The position numbers were made by a program, and so were the translations under genes. Of a DNA stretch of 60,937 bases, positions 24,162 through 33,800 are shown piece by piece (within the stretch, counting starts at the first letter, position 1; every line of letters starts with the position of its first letter). The stretch spans positions 1 through 60,937 of the forward strand of contig CADAZW010000006.1 of the NCBI GenBank assembly GCA_902792555.1, read 5' to 3'. This DNA is from an uncultured Bacteroidales bacterium (GTDB lineage Bacteria; Bacteroidota; Bacteroidia; Bacteroidales; Bacteroidaceae). Under the pieces are notes generated by a model. The model saw only the letters and a program-made list of their open reading frames with translations, did no database searches and was not told where the DNA came from.

Positions 24162-25847
24162 CTATGCATCCTCTCCTAGCTTCTTGCGCAGATATTTTGT
24201 GCAGGCCTTAAAGGACTTGAAGGTGTGGTTTTCGGGAATGAGGGCAGGAATTACGTCCATGGTGCGCAGCATATATAGTGGCTGCGGCTGGATGATAGTC
24301 ATCAGCACCTCGGTGCCCTTGGCTTGCAGGTCTTTTATGGCTGTCTCCATGGCGTAGAGTCCTGACTGGTCCATGAATGGCACTCGGCGCATACGGATGA
24401 TAACAATCTTTACGTCATCGGGCACCTCGTTCATCACCTGCTGAAAGCGGGTGACTGTGCCGAAGAAGATGGGGCCGTCGAGCCGCAGGATGAAGACCTT
24501 GTGAGCCAGAGTGTCGGGGATGCCTTTCTCATCGGGCCACGGGCTCTCCTGATCGCGATGTGTCATCTCCTGGCTGCTGTAGGTGCCTTCCACCAGGTCG
24601 CTGGCCCTCTTCATGAAGAGTACGCAGGCTATCACCATACCAATGCCTACGGCTGTAAGCAGGTCGACAAAAACGGTAAGGAGAAATACGGTGATAAGCA
24701 CAAAGGCATCAGCCTTAGGTATACGCAGCAGGTCGCGGAAGCCTTTAAAGTCAATTATGCCTATGCCCACGCTGATCAGTATGCCGGCTAGCACAGACAG
24801 TGGCACATACCTCACCAGGCTGCCTAATCCCAGGAGGATGGCCAGCAAAAACAGCGAGTGGACCATGCCGCTGAGGCGTCCGCGTCCGCCGCTCTTCACA
24901 TTGACCACGGTGCGCATGGTGGCTCCGGCTCCGGCAATGCCGCCGAAGAGTCCTGCCATCATGTTGCCAATGCCTTGGCCCACGAGCTCACGGTTGCTGT
25001 CGTGGTGCTGCTTGGTGATATTGTCGGCCACCACCGAGGTGAGCAGTGTGTCGATTGAGCCCAGGCCGGCCAGCGTAAGACCTGGTACTACGGCTGCCGT
25101 GAGGAGCTGGCCCCAGTCGAGGCCGCTGATGTCGAGGGCGGCGAAGAAAGGCTTGGGTAGTCCTGAGGGGATGGGACCTATCGTCAGATTGTCGGGGAAG
25201 GCTATGAGCAGCGACACCACCGTCATGGTGACTAGAGCAGCCAGAGTGGCAGGCACCTTCTTGGTGATTAGGGGGAAGAGATATATAATGGCTATGGTGC
25301 CCAGGCCGATAAGGAGAGCCGTGAGCGACACGCCGTCGGCTATACGGCTGGGTAGCTGGGTGACCATGTCAACCACCAGCACCGGTGACTTGAGGCCTAC
25401 CAGCGGGTAGAGCTGCTGCAGGATGATGATTACTCCGATGCCACTCATGAATCCTGACAGCACGGGGTAGGGGATGTAGCGCACATACTTGCCAATTCTG
25501 ATGAGGCCAAAGAGTATTTGGAATAGACCGCAGAACAGTCCGGCCAGCGACATGGCTATCAGCACGGCCGGCAGGCTCTGACTGGATGCCCATACGCCGC
25601 TGATGAGTGCTGCGGTGATTACGGTCATGGGGCCCGTGGGGCCGCTGATCTGGCTAGGAGTGCCGCCAAAGAGCGATGCAAAGAATCCAAGCATGGTGGC
25701 ACCCACCAGTCCGGCCAGGGCACCGATGGAGGCTGCCGAGGGGTCGTCAATGCCTCCGAAGGCCTGTATGCCGAAGGCCAGTGCAAGCGGCAGGGCTACT
25801 ACGCCGGCAGTGATGCCGCCAAAAAGGTCGCCTTTAATAGTTTTCAT
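24162..25847 (-). CDS. SulP-family anion permease with STAS domain
   Basis: 561-residue inner-membrane permease of the SLC26/SulP family. The N-terminal signature GGITAGVVALPLALAFG and the SGPTGPMTV segment are typical, followed by about 12-14 membrane spans to about residue 425. A cytoplasmic STAS domain (about 450-555) carries the PFMDQSGLYAM motif. It could move sulfate, bicarbonate or dicarboxylate; nothing nearby decides which. The frame is open for 12 codons upstream, but the ATG at 25847 is preferred because the upstream -7 element lies just before it. Confidence 0.92.
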   Translation of the reverse strand: MKTIKGDLFGGITAGVVALPLALAFGIQAFGGIDDPSAASIGALAGLVGATMLGFFASLFGGTPSQISGPTGPMTVITAALISGVWASSQSLPAVLIAMSLAGLFCGLFQILFGLIRIGKYVRYIPYPVLSGFMSGIGVIIILQQLYPLVGLKSPVLVVDMVTQLPSRIADGVSLTALLIGLGTIAIIYLFPLITKKVPATLAALVTMTVVSLLIAFPDNLTIGPIPSGLPKPFFAALDISGLDWGQLLTAAVVPGLTLAGLGSIDTLLTSVVADNITKQHHDSNRELVGQGIGNMMAGLFGGIAGAGATMRTVVNVKSGGRGRLSGMVHSLFLLAILLGLGSLVRYVPLSVLAGILISVGIGIIDFKGFRDLLRIPKADAFVLITVFLLTVFVDLLTAVGIGMVIACVLFMKRASDLVEGTYSSQEMTHRDQESPWPDEKGIPDTLAHKVFILRLDGPIFFGTVTRFQQVMNEVPDDVKIVIIRMRRVPFMDQSGLYAMETAIKDLQAKGTEVLMTIIQPQPLYMLRTMDVIPALIPENHTFKSFKACTKYLRKKLGEDA

Positions 25848-25871
25848 GGTAGTTAAAATATTATTGCGCTG

Positions 25872-25879
25872 CAAAGATA
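25872..25879 (-). promoter_or_regulatory. -7 element of the SulP gene
   Basis: On the minus strand this reads TATCTTTG, a full TAnnTTTG match, 25 nt before the ATG. The -33 region is not obvious. Confidence 0.5.
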
Positions 25880-26048
25880 GCACTAAATCTTTTAATAGCC
25901 CCCTCCTTTAAGCTTTTTTGATTACATCGTAGGCCTCAGGAAGTAGATGGCGGTCAATCAAAAGGAGCATTTGAAAGTAACTGTAATTAAGGGATTTATA
26001 ATACTAATTAGGGGCTATATGGGTATAATTGTTACAAGACATTAAAAG

Positions 26049-26080
26049 ACATCCCCGCAGCGCCAAGGCTGCGGGGATGT
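26049..26080 (-). terminator. terminator of the protease operon
   Basis: Perfect 13-bp stem ACATCCCCGCAGC/GCTGCGGGGATGT with a 6-nt loop, 42 nt after the protease stop. On the minus strand it is followed by CTTTTAAT. Confidence 0.8.
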
Positions 26081-26121
26081 TCAATAATGCAATATTCAAA
26101 TGGCGAAATGGCCAAATAACC

Positions 26122-29100
26122 TTACTTGACTTGTATCTTCTGTCCGTCGATGACGTAGATGCCGGGTGCGAAGGGGATGATGTGCACGCCCTCCACGTCT
26201 TCTTTGAAGACAAGGCGGCCGTCAAGGGTATAGACAACCATGGGTCGCTTCTCCTCATTGATTACTCGTATGGCGTTGGCCATGGGGGTGTAGCGCGGCA
26301 TGTCGCCACTGCGCACGGCGTCATAGACGCTGGTCTCGTCGTCAGGCTCAACTTCGGTTACGGGGGTGCGCATGAGTCGGAACTCATGGATGTCGATGGC
26401 GTTCCATCCGGTAAGGTTGATGATGAGTCCTATGGTGATGGGCTCCTCCTCGCCCACGGTGAAGGTAATCTTGCCATCGCTCAGGGGAGCATAGGCCTCG
26501 GCCTTCTCCTCATAGGTGAGCATATCAACGAACTCATCGCCTCTGGTTACGCAGATGAGGCTGCTGTCGGCTATCCATGCGCCGCCCTCGGAGGGGCTGA
26601 CGGTGAGGGTGTAGTAGCCGGCGGGCAGTGTGACGGTCTGGTAGAGGCGGTGGTTCTTCAGCGTGTCGGCAAAGCCGTAGTAGCCGGTGCGGAAGTTGAG
26701 GTCGGAGTTCATCGACTTATAGACATGGGCTCCGGTGGTGGACTTCTCACTGACAACGGCGCCCTCTATCTTCCATGTGGAGTTCTCGTCGTCGGTCAGC
26801 AGACCGCGCAGATTGTTGGAGTTGGTGGTAGAGACTGCCTCGCCGTTGTCAAGGAAGGGTGCCTTGTAGTTGGTAAGATAGTCGGCGGTGACATCGCTGG
26901 GTTCGTCGCCCTCAAAGTCGAGGGTGAATACGCCGAGGGCTGAGGTCCATGCGTCGCCGTCGGCACCGCTGAAGTCCTTGCGCTCGCCGGTAAATCCGTT
27001 GCCTGTACGGTCTATGATATCGCTGCCGTTCTGATTGAAGTCATAGTAGAGCAGCAGACCGTTGCTGGACTTGGCTGTCTCTATGTCGTCAGCGGCTATG
27101 GGCTGGTTGGCAAACGACTGGATGGTCTTCTGGTTGAGGGCCTTGCTCCAGATGCGGAACTCGTCGATAAGGCCCTTATAGCGATGCTCGGCAGAGCTGA
27201 AGTTGATGTGGCCGGTCCATGCGGGGCAGTTAAGGCCGAGGCGTAGGGACGGTGCGGTGATGAGCTCAGCGTCGCGGTAGAACTTGACATTGCCGGTTGA
27301 GAAGGTGACAGCGTAGTGGTGCCACTCATCGATGATGAGGTAGTCGGGATCAGAGGTTACCGACTTGCCGCCAATCTCTACGGTTAGCGAACCGTCGGCA
27401 TTGGAGGAGGTCTTCACCTTTTCGTCTTCAGTGGTGAAGGAGAGCACTCCGTTGAAGTTGGCGGGGCGCAGCCATGCATCGATGGTGAAGGAGCGTGTGG
27501 CGGCAGGGAACGGGGTGGGGATGTTGACGTACTCCTCCTCGCCATAGAACGCCAGGGCGTTGCCCGGGTCGGCATTGCTGACGGCGAAGGCCTTGCGCTG
27601 GGTCTTGGCTGTCTGGCCTTGGGCATTGCGTGCCTTGAGGGTCAGGTTGTAGTAGCCGGGAGCTTGCGGGGTGAAGGCGGTGTTCTGGGCGTGGATGGCG
27701 TAGTTGCGCTTGCCGCTGACGTGGTTGATTTCCCACTGCCACTCCTCGGGGTCGTAGATGGTCTTGTCCTCAAAGAATACCTTGTCGCCGATGAGGATGG
27801 CCGAGGGGCTAACCTCAAAGTCGGGTGCCGGGGCAGAGGCTACGGCGGTGACCTCCTTGGTGACGGAGGACGTGCCGGCGGCATTGGTCACGGTGAGGGT
27901 GACGGGGTAGGAGCCTACCTCCAGGAATCGAGCTGAGGCATTGGTGGCGAGCACCTCCTCCATGTCGGCGCCGGGCATGGTCCACTTGTAGGTGGCATTG
28001 ACGGCACTGGAGCGATTGACGAAGCTGAAGTATTCGCTGGCGGGCAGGTTGTTCTGGGTAATCTCAAAGTCTGCTACCGGGGCGGGCATCTCGTTGACCT
28101 TTATGAAGGTGTTGGCAGATGCCATAGTCTTGCCGCCTTCGTACTCGATGGCTATCTTGACCATGTGGGTGCCGGCCTTGTCGAAGGTGAGATAAGGTGC
28201 AGTTTGCTGGCTGACGACATTGCTGTTGTCGCCGTCGATTATCCACTTGATGCTGGTGGCGCAGGCCGGTATGGCTGCGGTGAAGCGTACAGGGGTGTTG
28301 GCATAGATGCTCTCGGTGGGGGCGTTGATTACAATCTTCATGTTGTCGTTGCCCTTGAGGAGGTCGTTATTGACGAAGGTCTTGACGCTGTCGGCATCGC
28401 GGATGATGGCGTGGTGGCCGCGGGCATAGTCGCGGATGCAGAGGTTGCCGTCACCGTTGGTGAAGGTGTCGCCCTTATAGTAGAGCACGAGGTCGGTCTG
28501 CTTGGAGGGGTTGGCTATCTCTGAGTAGCGATTGTTGGCCAGCTCATCCTCGGTGAGGGCGCGATTCCAGAGGCGTATCTCATCCACCTGGCCATTGATG
28601 AGGCCGTTGTTGGGCTCACGGCCAATAGAGAAATCAGCGAAGGCGAGCACGCCGGAGGCTTTGTTGTAGGTGGAGATGCTGCGCTTCACACCATTGATGT
28701 AGGCATAGAGCTCATCATGGTCTCTGACGACGGCAATGTGGTTCCACTCGTTGGCCTTGACGGTGGAGCTATAGTTATTGTAGGCACTATAGGCTCCCAT
28801 ACCTGCCCTGACATAGCCGCGTTCGGTAAATGAGCTGTAGAAGTAGGCTGTGTTGCCAAACTGCTGGGCGTAGTCGCTGAGGGAGTAGGGCTTGATCCAA
28901 TACTCCAGGGTGCCGCCAAGGGAGGCAGCAAAGCCTGCTTCGGTCACTACGGCCATGGTGTTCTTCATCTCGAGTACCACATTGTCGGTGCCGGTGGGCT
29001 CAACGGGGAATGTCACGCGGTTGGACTGGTTGGAGACCACGGTGTTCTTGCGGTACTGATAGACTGCTGCCACTCCGTAGGCCTTGTCGCCGCTCTGGGC

Positions 29101-30729
29101 GGGGGTGTAGGTCAGCACGTTGCTGGCTACGGAGTCAATCACGAAGTCATTATAATATATGTAGTACTTCTTGATAGGCAGCGAGGTGGTGACGGGTTCC
29201 TCCCAGGTGAGGGCGCCGTCCTGGATGTCGAGGTTGAGGGGGGCGTTGATCTGCTCGCCGGGAATGATGACAGAGATGCGGTAGAGCTGGTCGGTGCCAC
29301 CGATGTCGAGTTTCTCAAACTTGAAGGGGAATTCAATGCCGGCCTGGTCGAGCTCATAGTCGATGATGGAGGCATTGTAGAGTCTGCCGGTGCCCTGCCA
29401 CTCCTCGGGCAGGTTGCGCTGGGTGCGGATGTTGAAGAAGTATTTGATGGGCTTGCGGCGGTCAAACTTCTTGGTGAGGTCGCTGAGGTCGTAGCCAAAC
29501 TCCATGGGCTCGTAGTGATAGCCGTCAATCCACTTGCCGAGCATCGGCACGAGGGGCGGCTGGTAGGTGTTGCGCGTGCCGTCGCCGGCGTACTTGAAGT
29601 GGTCGAGCTCAATGGAGTCCTGGCCTGAGGCGCTGGTGGTGTCCTGGGTGGCTGATACGCTGAGGTGGATGGCTGAGCGGCGCGAGAAGGCGAGCTTAGC
29701 CTTGAGCATGCGGATGGGCTCATAGTCCTTGCGGATATAGTGGCGGTCAACCGACCAGGGGCTGGTGCGGGTGTTGGTGGTGTAGGCGCGGGCGTAGGGA
29801 CAATAGATGAAGCCGTTGTTTTGCCAGCCTGCACCCCAGGAGTTGGCGATGATCCATGCGCCTACCTCGTCCTTCTCCTTCTCGCCATAGACTCCGTTTT
29901 CATCGAGGTCAAACTCAATGCGGTCGTCGTAGCCCACGATGGTCTGGGCATGGTTGTAGGAGGGGCCCCAGTCCGACATGTAGATCTTGCCTACCACGCC
30001 GAGGGCCTTATTGGTGGGGGTGTTGGGTATGGTGCCCGTCACGTAGTCGGTGGCGGCCATGCCAAACCATGCCACGCCGCCGGCATTGAAGTCGTAGTCG
30101 CCATTGTGATTCCAGAGCCAGTTCTTCAGAATCTCGCGGCCCTCCTCGGTCATCACGTTTTGCTCAATGTATGATTCGGTCCAGTCGCGGTTGTGGACGG
30201 TGCGGTACCATTTGTCGTAGCCCTGCATCCAGCCGTAGTTGGTGTCCTTGCAGTCCTGGCTGCCGTAGTACTTTGAGCAGGTCTGGCCGCCGTAGTCAGC
30301 CTCTGAGGGGTTGCCCACTTTTTGCAGCATCTCTGCCTTGCCTGTGCCCTGGTAGTTGTGGGCCAGCAGGAAGTTGAAGTGGGAGGTGAAGCGGTTCTCC
30401 GGGTACTGGGCATCGAGGCCGTAGTAGCAGTTGCGCTCGTAGGTCCATTGGTAGCCGATGTAGCTGGCAGCGTCACATGAGCCGTGGTCCTGGTTGAAGA
30501 TGGGCGGGAAATACTTCAGCAGCGCATTGTTGAGGTGGTCGGGGCGCTTGGCCTGCGGGTCGTAGCCCTTCGACTTGGCACCGCCCGGCTGACGCTGCTT
30601 CTTGTTTTTCTCAAAAGAAAACTCCTGAGTGTTTTTGGCTGCCTCCTCCCAGCCGTAGGAGAGCTGGGCATAGCCTGCCGTGGCGTAGCACGCCAGCAGG
30701 GCGGCAATCAGATAGCTTTTGATTTTCAT
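26122..30729 (-). CDS. giant secreted papain-like protease with LamG and PKD domains (paralog 1)
   Basis: 1535-residue exported protein. The signal peptide ends TAGYAQ (about 22). A C1A papain-like peptidase domain (about 70-330) has oxyanion Gln80, Cys85 (GSCDAAS), His260 (NHAQTIVGYDD) and Asn296 (ANSWG). Between His and Asn lies an acidic DLDENGVYGE loop like a calcium site. Then come a fibronectin-like segment (about 495-575), a LamG/concanavalin-like domain (about 583-745), about three PKD-like domains (about 800-1045), a second LamG domain (about 1050-1215) and a beta-rich region. The tail has the YTLDGRLVF...PGIYVIDGQKIQVK pattern of type IX secretion signals. Probably surface-attached and acting on proteins or glycoproteins. 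It lies 82 nt after its paralog with no -7 element between, so both are likely one transcript. Confidence 0.9.
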   Translation of the reverse strand: MKIKSYLIAALLACYATAGYAQLSYGWEEAAKNTQEFSFEKNKKQRQPGGAKSKGYDPQAKRPDHLNNALLKYFPPIFNQDHGSCDAASYIGYQWTYERNCYYGLDAQYPENRFTSHFNFLLAHNYQGTGKAEMLQKVGNPSEADYGGQTCSKYYGSQDCKDTNYGWMQGYDKWYRTVHNRDWTESYIEQNVMTEEGREILKNWLWNHNGDYDFNAGGVAWFGMAATDYVTGTIPNTPTNKALGVVGKIYMSDWGPSYNHAQTIVGYDDRIEFDLDENGVYGEKEKDEVGAWIIANSWGAGWQNNGFIYCPYARAYTTNTRTSPWSVDRHYIRKDYEPIRMLKAKLAFSRRSAIHLSVSATQDTTSASGQDSIELDHFKYAGDGTRNTYQPPLVPMLGKWIDGYHYEPMEFGYDLSDLTKKFDRRKPIKYFFNIRTQRNLPEEWQGTGRLYNASIIDYELDQAGIEFPFKFEKLDIGGTDQLYRISVIIPGEQINAPLNLDIQDGALTWEEPVTTSLPIKKYYIYYNDFVIDSVASNVLTYTPAQSGDKAYGVAAVYQYRKNTVVSNQSNRVTFPVEPTGTDNVVLEMKNTMAVVTEAGFAASLGGTLEYWIKPYSLSDYAQQFGNTAYFYSSFTERGYVRAGMGAYSAYNNYSSTVKANEWNHIAVVRDHDELYAYINGVKRSISTYNKASGVLAFADFSIGREPNNGLINGQVDEIRLWNRALTEDELANNRYSEIANPSKQTDLVLYYKGDTFTNGDGNLCIRDYARGHHAIIRDADSVKTFVNNDLLKGNDNMKIVINAPTESIYANTPVRFTAAIPACATSIKWIIDGDNSNVVSQQTAPYLTFDKAGTHMVKIAIEYEGGKTMASANTFIKVNEMPAPVADFEITQNNLPASEYFSFVNRSSAVNATYKWTMPGADMEEVLATNASARFLEVGSYPVTLTVTNAAGTSSVTKEVTAVASAPAPDFEVSPSAILIGDKVFFEDKTIYDPEEWQWEINHVSGKRNYAIHAQNTAFTPQAPGYYNLTLKARNAQGQTAKTQRKAFAVSNADPGNALAFYGEEEYVNIPTPFPAATRSFTIDAWLRPANFNGVLSFTTEDEKVKTSSNADGSLTVEIGGKSVTSDPDYLIIDEWHHYAVTFSTGNVKFYRDAELITAPSLRLGLNCPAWTGHINFSSAEHRYKGLIDEFRIWSKALNQKTIQSFANQPIAADDIETAKSSNGLLLYYDFNQNGSDIIDRTGNGFTGERKDFSGADGDAWTSALGVFTLDFEGDEPSDVTADYLTNYKAPFLDNGEAVSTTNSNNLRGLLTDDENSTWKIEGAVVSEKSTTGAHVYKSMNSDLNFRTGYYGFADTLKNHRLYQTVTLPAGYYTLTVSPSEGGAWIADSSLICVTRGDEFVDMLTYEEKAEAYAPLSDGKITFTVGEEEPITIGLIINLTGWNAIDIHEFRLMRTPVTEVEPDDETSVYDAVRSGDMPRYTPMANAIRVINEEKRPMVVYTLDGRLVFKEDVEGVHIIPFAPGIYVIDGQKIQVK

Positions 30730-30811
30730 AAGACTGCTATGTTGTTTAAATATTTTGATTTGCTAATTCTTTAACTTTTTAACTTTTTAACTTTTTAATC
30801 TCTCAACTTTC

Positions 30812-33800
30812 CTATCCCACCTTCACCTTCTTGCCGTTGGCAATGTAGATGCCGGGGGCGAGCTTGATCTGGCGGTTGCCGCTTACATATTCATTGAATA
30901 CGCACTGGCCGGCAGCGGTGTAGATCTTGAGCTCGATGATGTCGTCGCTAACCACGCGGATGCCGCCGCGCTCGCCGCTGATATTGTCAAGCAGGCCTTT
31001 GCCTACGGCGTCGTAGGCGTCCTTCACTCCGTCGGCTTCCTGTGCCTCGGCGCTGATGCGCTCCAGTACGAAGGCCTTGATGTCAACCTCGTAGGATGAG
31101 CTGGGGGGCAGGTTGTAGAGGATGCCGAGGCTGATGGGGGTGCCGTCTGCTGCCACGTCAAACTCCACGCTGGTGTTCTTGGAGAGGAAGTCGCTTACCA
31201 GGGCACTCTCTATCTCGCTGTTGTCAACGATGGAGTCACCGTCGCATACCACGATGCGGCTGAGGTAGGGGCTGAAGTAGCGGCCGCTCTGGATGGAGAA
31301 GCGGTAGTGGCCCGGCGTGAGGCTGACGGTCTGCCACAGGCGGCGGTTGAAGAGGTCCATGTCGTAGGTGGACCTTGACTCGCCACACAGCTGGTTGGAG
31401 CTGGAAGTGTCGATATAGACTGTCGACCAGTTGTCGCTGGTGAAGGAGCTGTTCTCTATCTTCTTGGGCGACTTGAATACCCATGTGGACTGGTCGGTGC
31501 CGGTCTGCAGCTGGCGCGCAGCATTATAGATGTTGGGCATCACCTTGATGTCGTCGTAGATGAACGGAGCCTTGTAGTTGGTCATAAACTGGCCGGTCAC
31601 GTCCTCCACGTTGATTTTCTTCTCAAAGTCGAGGGTAAACACGCCGGGCTCCATGATCCATGCGTCGCCGTCGGGGCCGAAGTTGAGGCGCTTGGCGTCG
31701 AGGTTGTGGCCTGAGCGGTCAATCACGTCGCCGCCGTTCTGGTTGAAGTCATAGTAGAGGCAGAGGTTGCTGAGCTCTGTGGGGTTCTCGATGGGTGCAT
31801 TGCATACTACCTGCAGTTGGGTGGCGTTGAGCTCGGTCTTCCATATGCGCATCTCGTCGATGTGGACGTGGAGGGCATTGTCGGTGCGGCCGAAGTAGAA
31901 CTTGGTGGGCCAGCTGGGCGATGAGTAGTTGCTGTTGGCGCTGTAGGAGGAGATGAGCTCGCCGTCGCGGTAGAAGCTCAGCTTGCCACGGTTGAAGCTG
32001 ATGGCGTAGTGGTGCCACTGGTTGAGTATGAAGTAGTCGCTCACCTGATAGTTGCGGCCCTTGTAAGTGACGGTATAGACGCCCTTGTCGGTGCAGTCGG
32101 CGGTCATGTTGCCGAAGTCGAAGCCGCCGGTGCCGAAGTAAACCTGGGGATTCATCCACCACTCGATGGTGAAGGATGCCTGGATGGGCAGGAAGGGACG
32201 GCCGAACTCAAGCTGCTCCTTGCCGCCGCTGAAGTTGAGGCCGTTCTTGGCATCGGCATTGCTTACGCAGATGGCGCGCGACTTGGTCTCGATGTTGCTG
32301 CCCACGCTGTTGGTGGTCTGCAGTGATACATCGTAGAATCCCGGTGCCGGCGGCACGAGCGACGAGTACTGGCCGTCCACCTGCAGGTAGCGCTTGCCGT
32401 TGCTCAGGGTCCAGATCCAGTTGTCGGGCTTGCCGGTGCTCTTGTCTTCCAGGTAGGTGGTCTCACCCAGCAGGATGCTGTAGGGATTGACGGCAAAGTC
32501 GCTCACCGGCTTGGCGATGTATATCTCCACCTGCTTGCTTACGGAGGCGGAGCCGCTGCCGTTGGTGGCGGTGAGGGTTACGGTGTAGGTGCCGGGCTCC
32601 TCAAAGACGGCATTGGCATTGGTGCTGTACTGGTCGTCCTGGCCCTCTATGGACCATACGTAGGAACAGTTGGTTGACTTGGTGCGGTTGATGAGGGTGA
32701 CGGGCTTGGCAGTGGCCTGGCGCTCGGTGCTGAGGTCAAACTCGGGCACGGGCATCTGGCCGTCAACCACCTCAAAGGTCTTCTCCACCGTGGCCTCGTT
32801 GCCCTCGTTGTCGGTGGCGGTGAGGCTTATGGTGTACTCACCGGCCTTGGCGTAGGTGATGTAGGGCGACTTGGTGGTGTAGCTCTTGGCTTCGGCTCCG
32901 GGGGCGCTCCACTTCCAGCTTACCGTGTTGACGGAGGCGCTGCCCTGGAAGAGGGCGGGCTGGCCGGCAAAGAGGGAGTCGGCCATCACGATGGAGAGGG
33001 GGAACTTAAAGCTGGAGCCTTTCACCACTTCGCTGTTCTCCTGACTGGTGTATTCGCCGTTGGAGATGTAGCCGTGGTTGTTGCAGGCAAAGTCCTGGAA
33101 TCTCTGCTCGCCTTCCACCTGGATGGTGTTCATGGGCAGATAGCAGATGAGGTCGCCCTGCGAGGCGGGGTCCTTGATGGAGTTGTCCTTGTTGCCGTAG
33201 AGTTCTATCTGGGTGCGGGCCTTGCTCCATACGCGGAATTCGTCGATCTCGGCGTCAAGCGGGTTGTCGGGGGTGCCGAACACTATGTCGCCCAGCGCGG
33301 GGATGCCGGCTGAGTTGGTGGCGCGGGTGCTGCCCTTCTTCATGCCGTCGACGTAGAGTGTCATATTGTTGTGGTCAACCACTATGGCCACGTGCTTCCA
33401 CTTGCCGGCGCTGATGGTCTTGGCGGCGGACGATACGTTCTGCTCGCCGTCCCAGCCTGCCGAAGCCTGGCCGCTGGGTGTGAGCTTGAAGAAGAAGTCG
33501 GAGTTCTTCGAGCCGCTCAGGCAGTGGTTGGTCTGGCCCACGCTGGTGGGCTTGATCCAGAATTCTATGGTGCCCTCTTCCAAGGCGTAGGGCACTGCGT
33601 TGGGTATCACCAGCGTGCCGTTGCTGACGGTCAGGGTCACGTTGTCACCCTCGGGCGTCTTGATGGGCAGACGGGCCAGCTCGCTCTTGGCTGACTCCAT
33701 CTCGTGCTTCTTGTAGGCATAGATGGCCGATACGCAGTAGCTGGCGCTCTCATCGTCGATGGCGTAGCCCTGGGCATTGACGGCGGTGGCAGTCAGCATA

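Noticed and set aside
24162..25883. Frameshift or extended start for the SulP gene
   Set aside because: The gene is continuous; the extra 12 codons upstream include the promoter region and do not look like protein.
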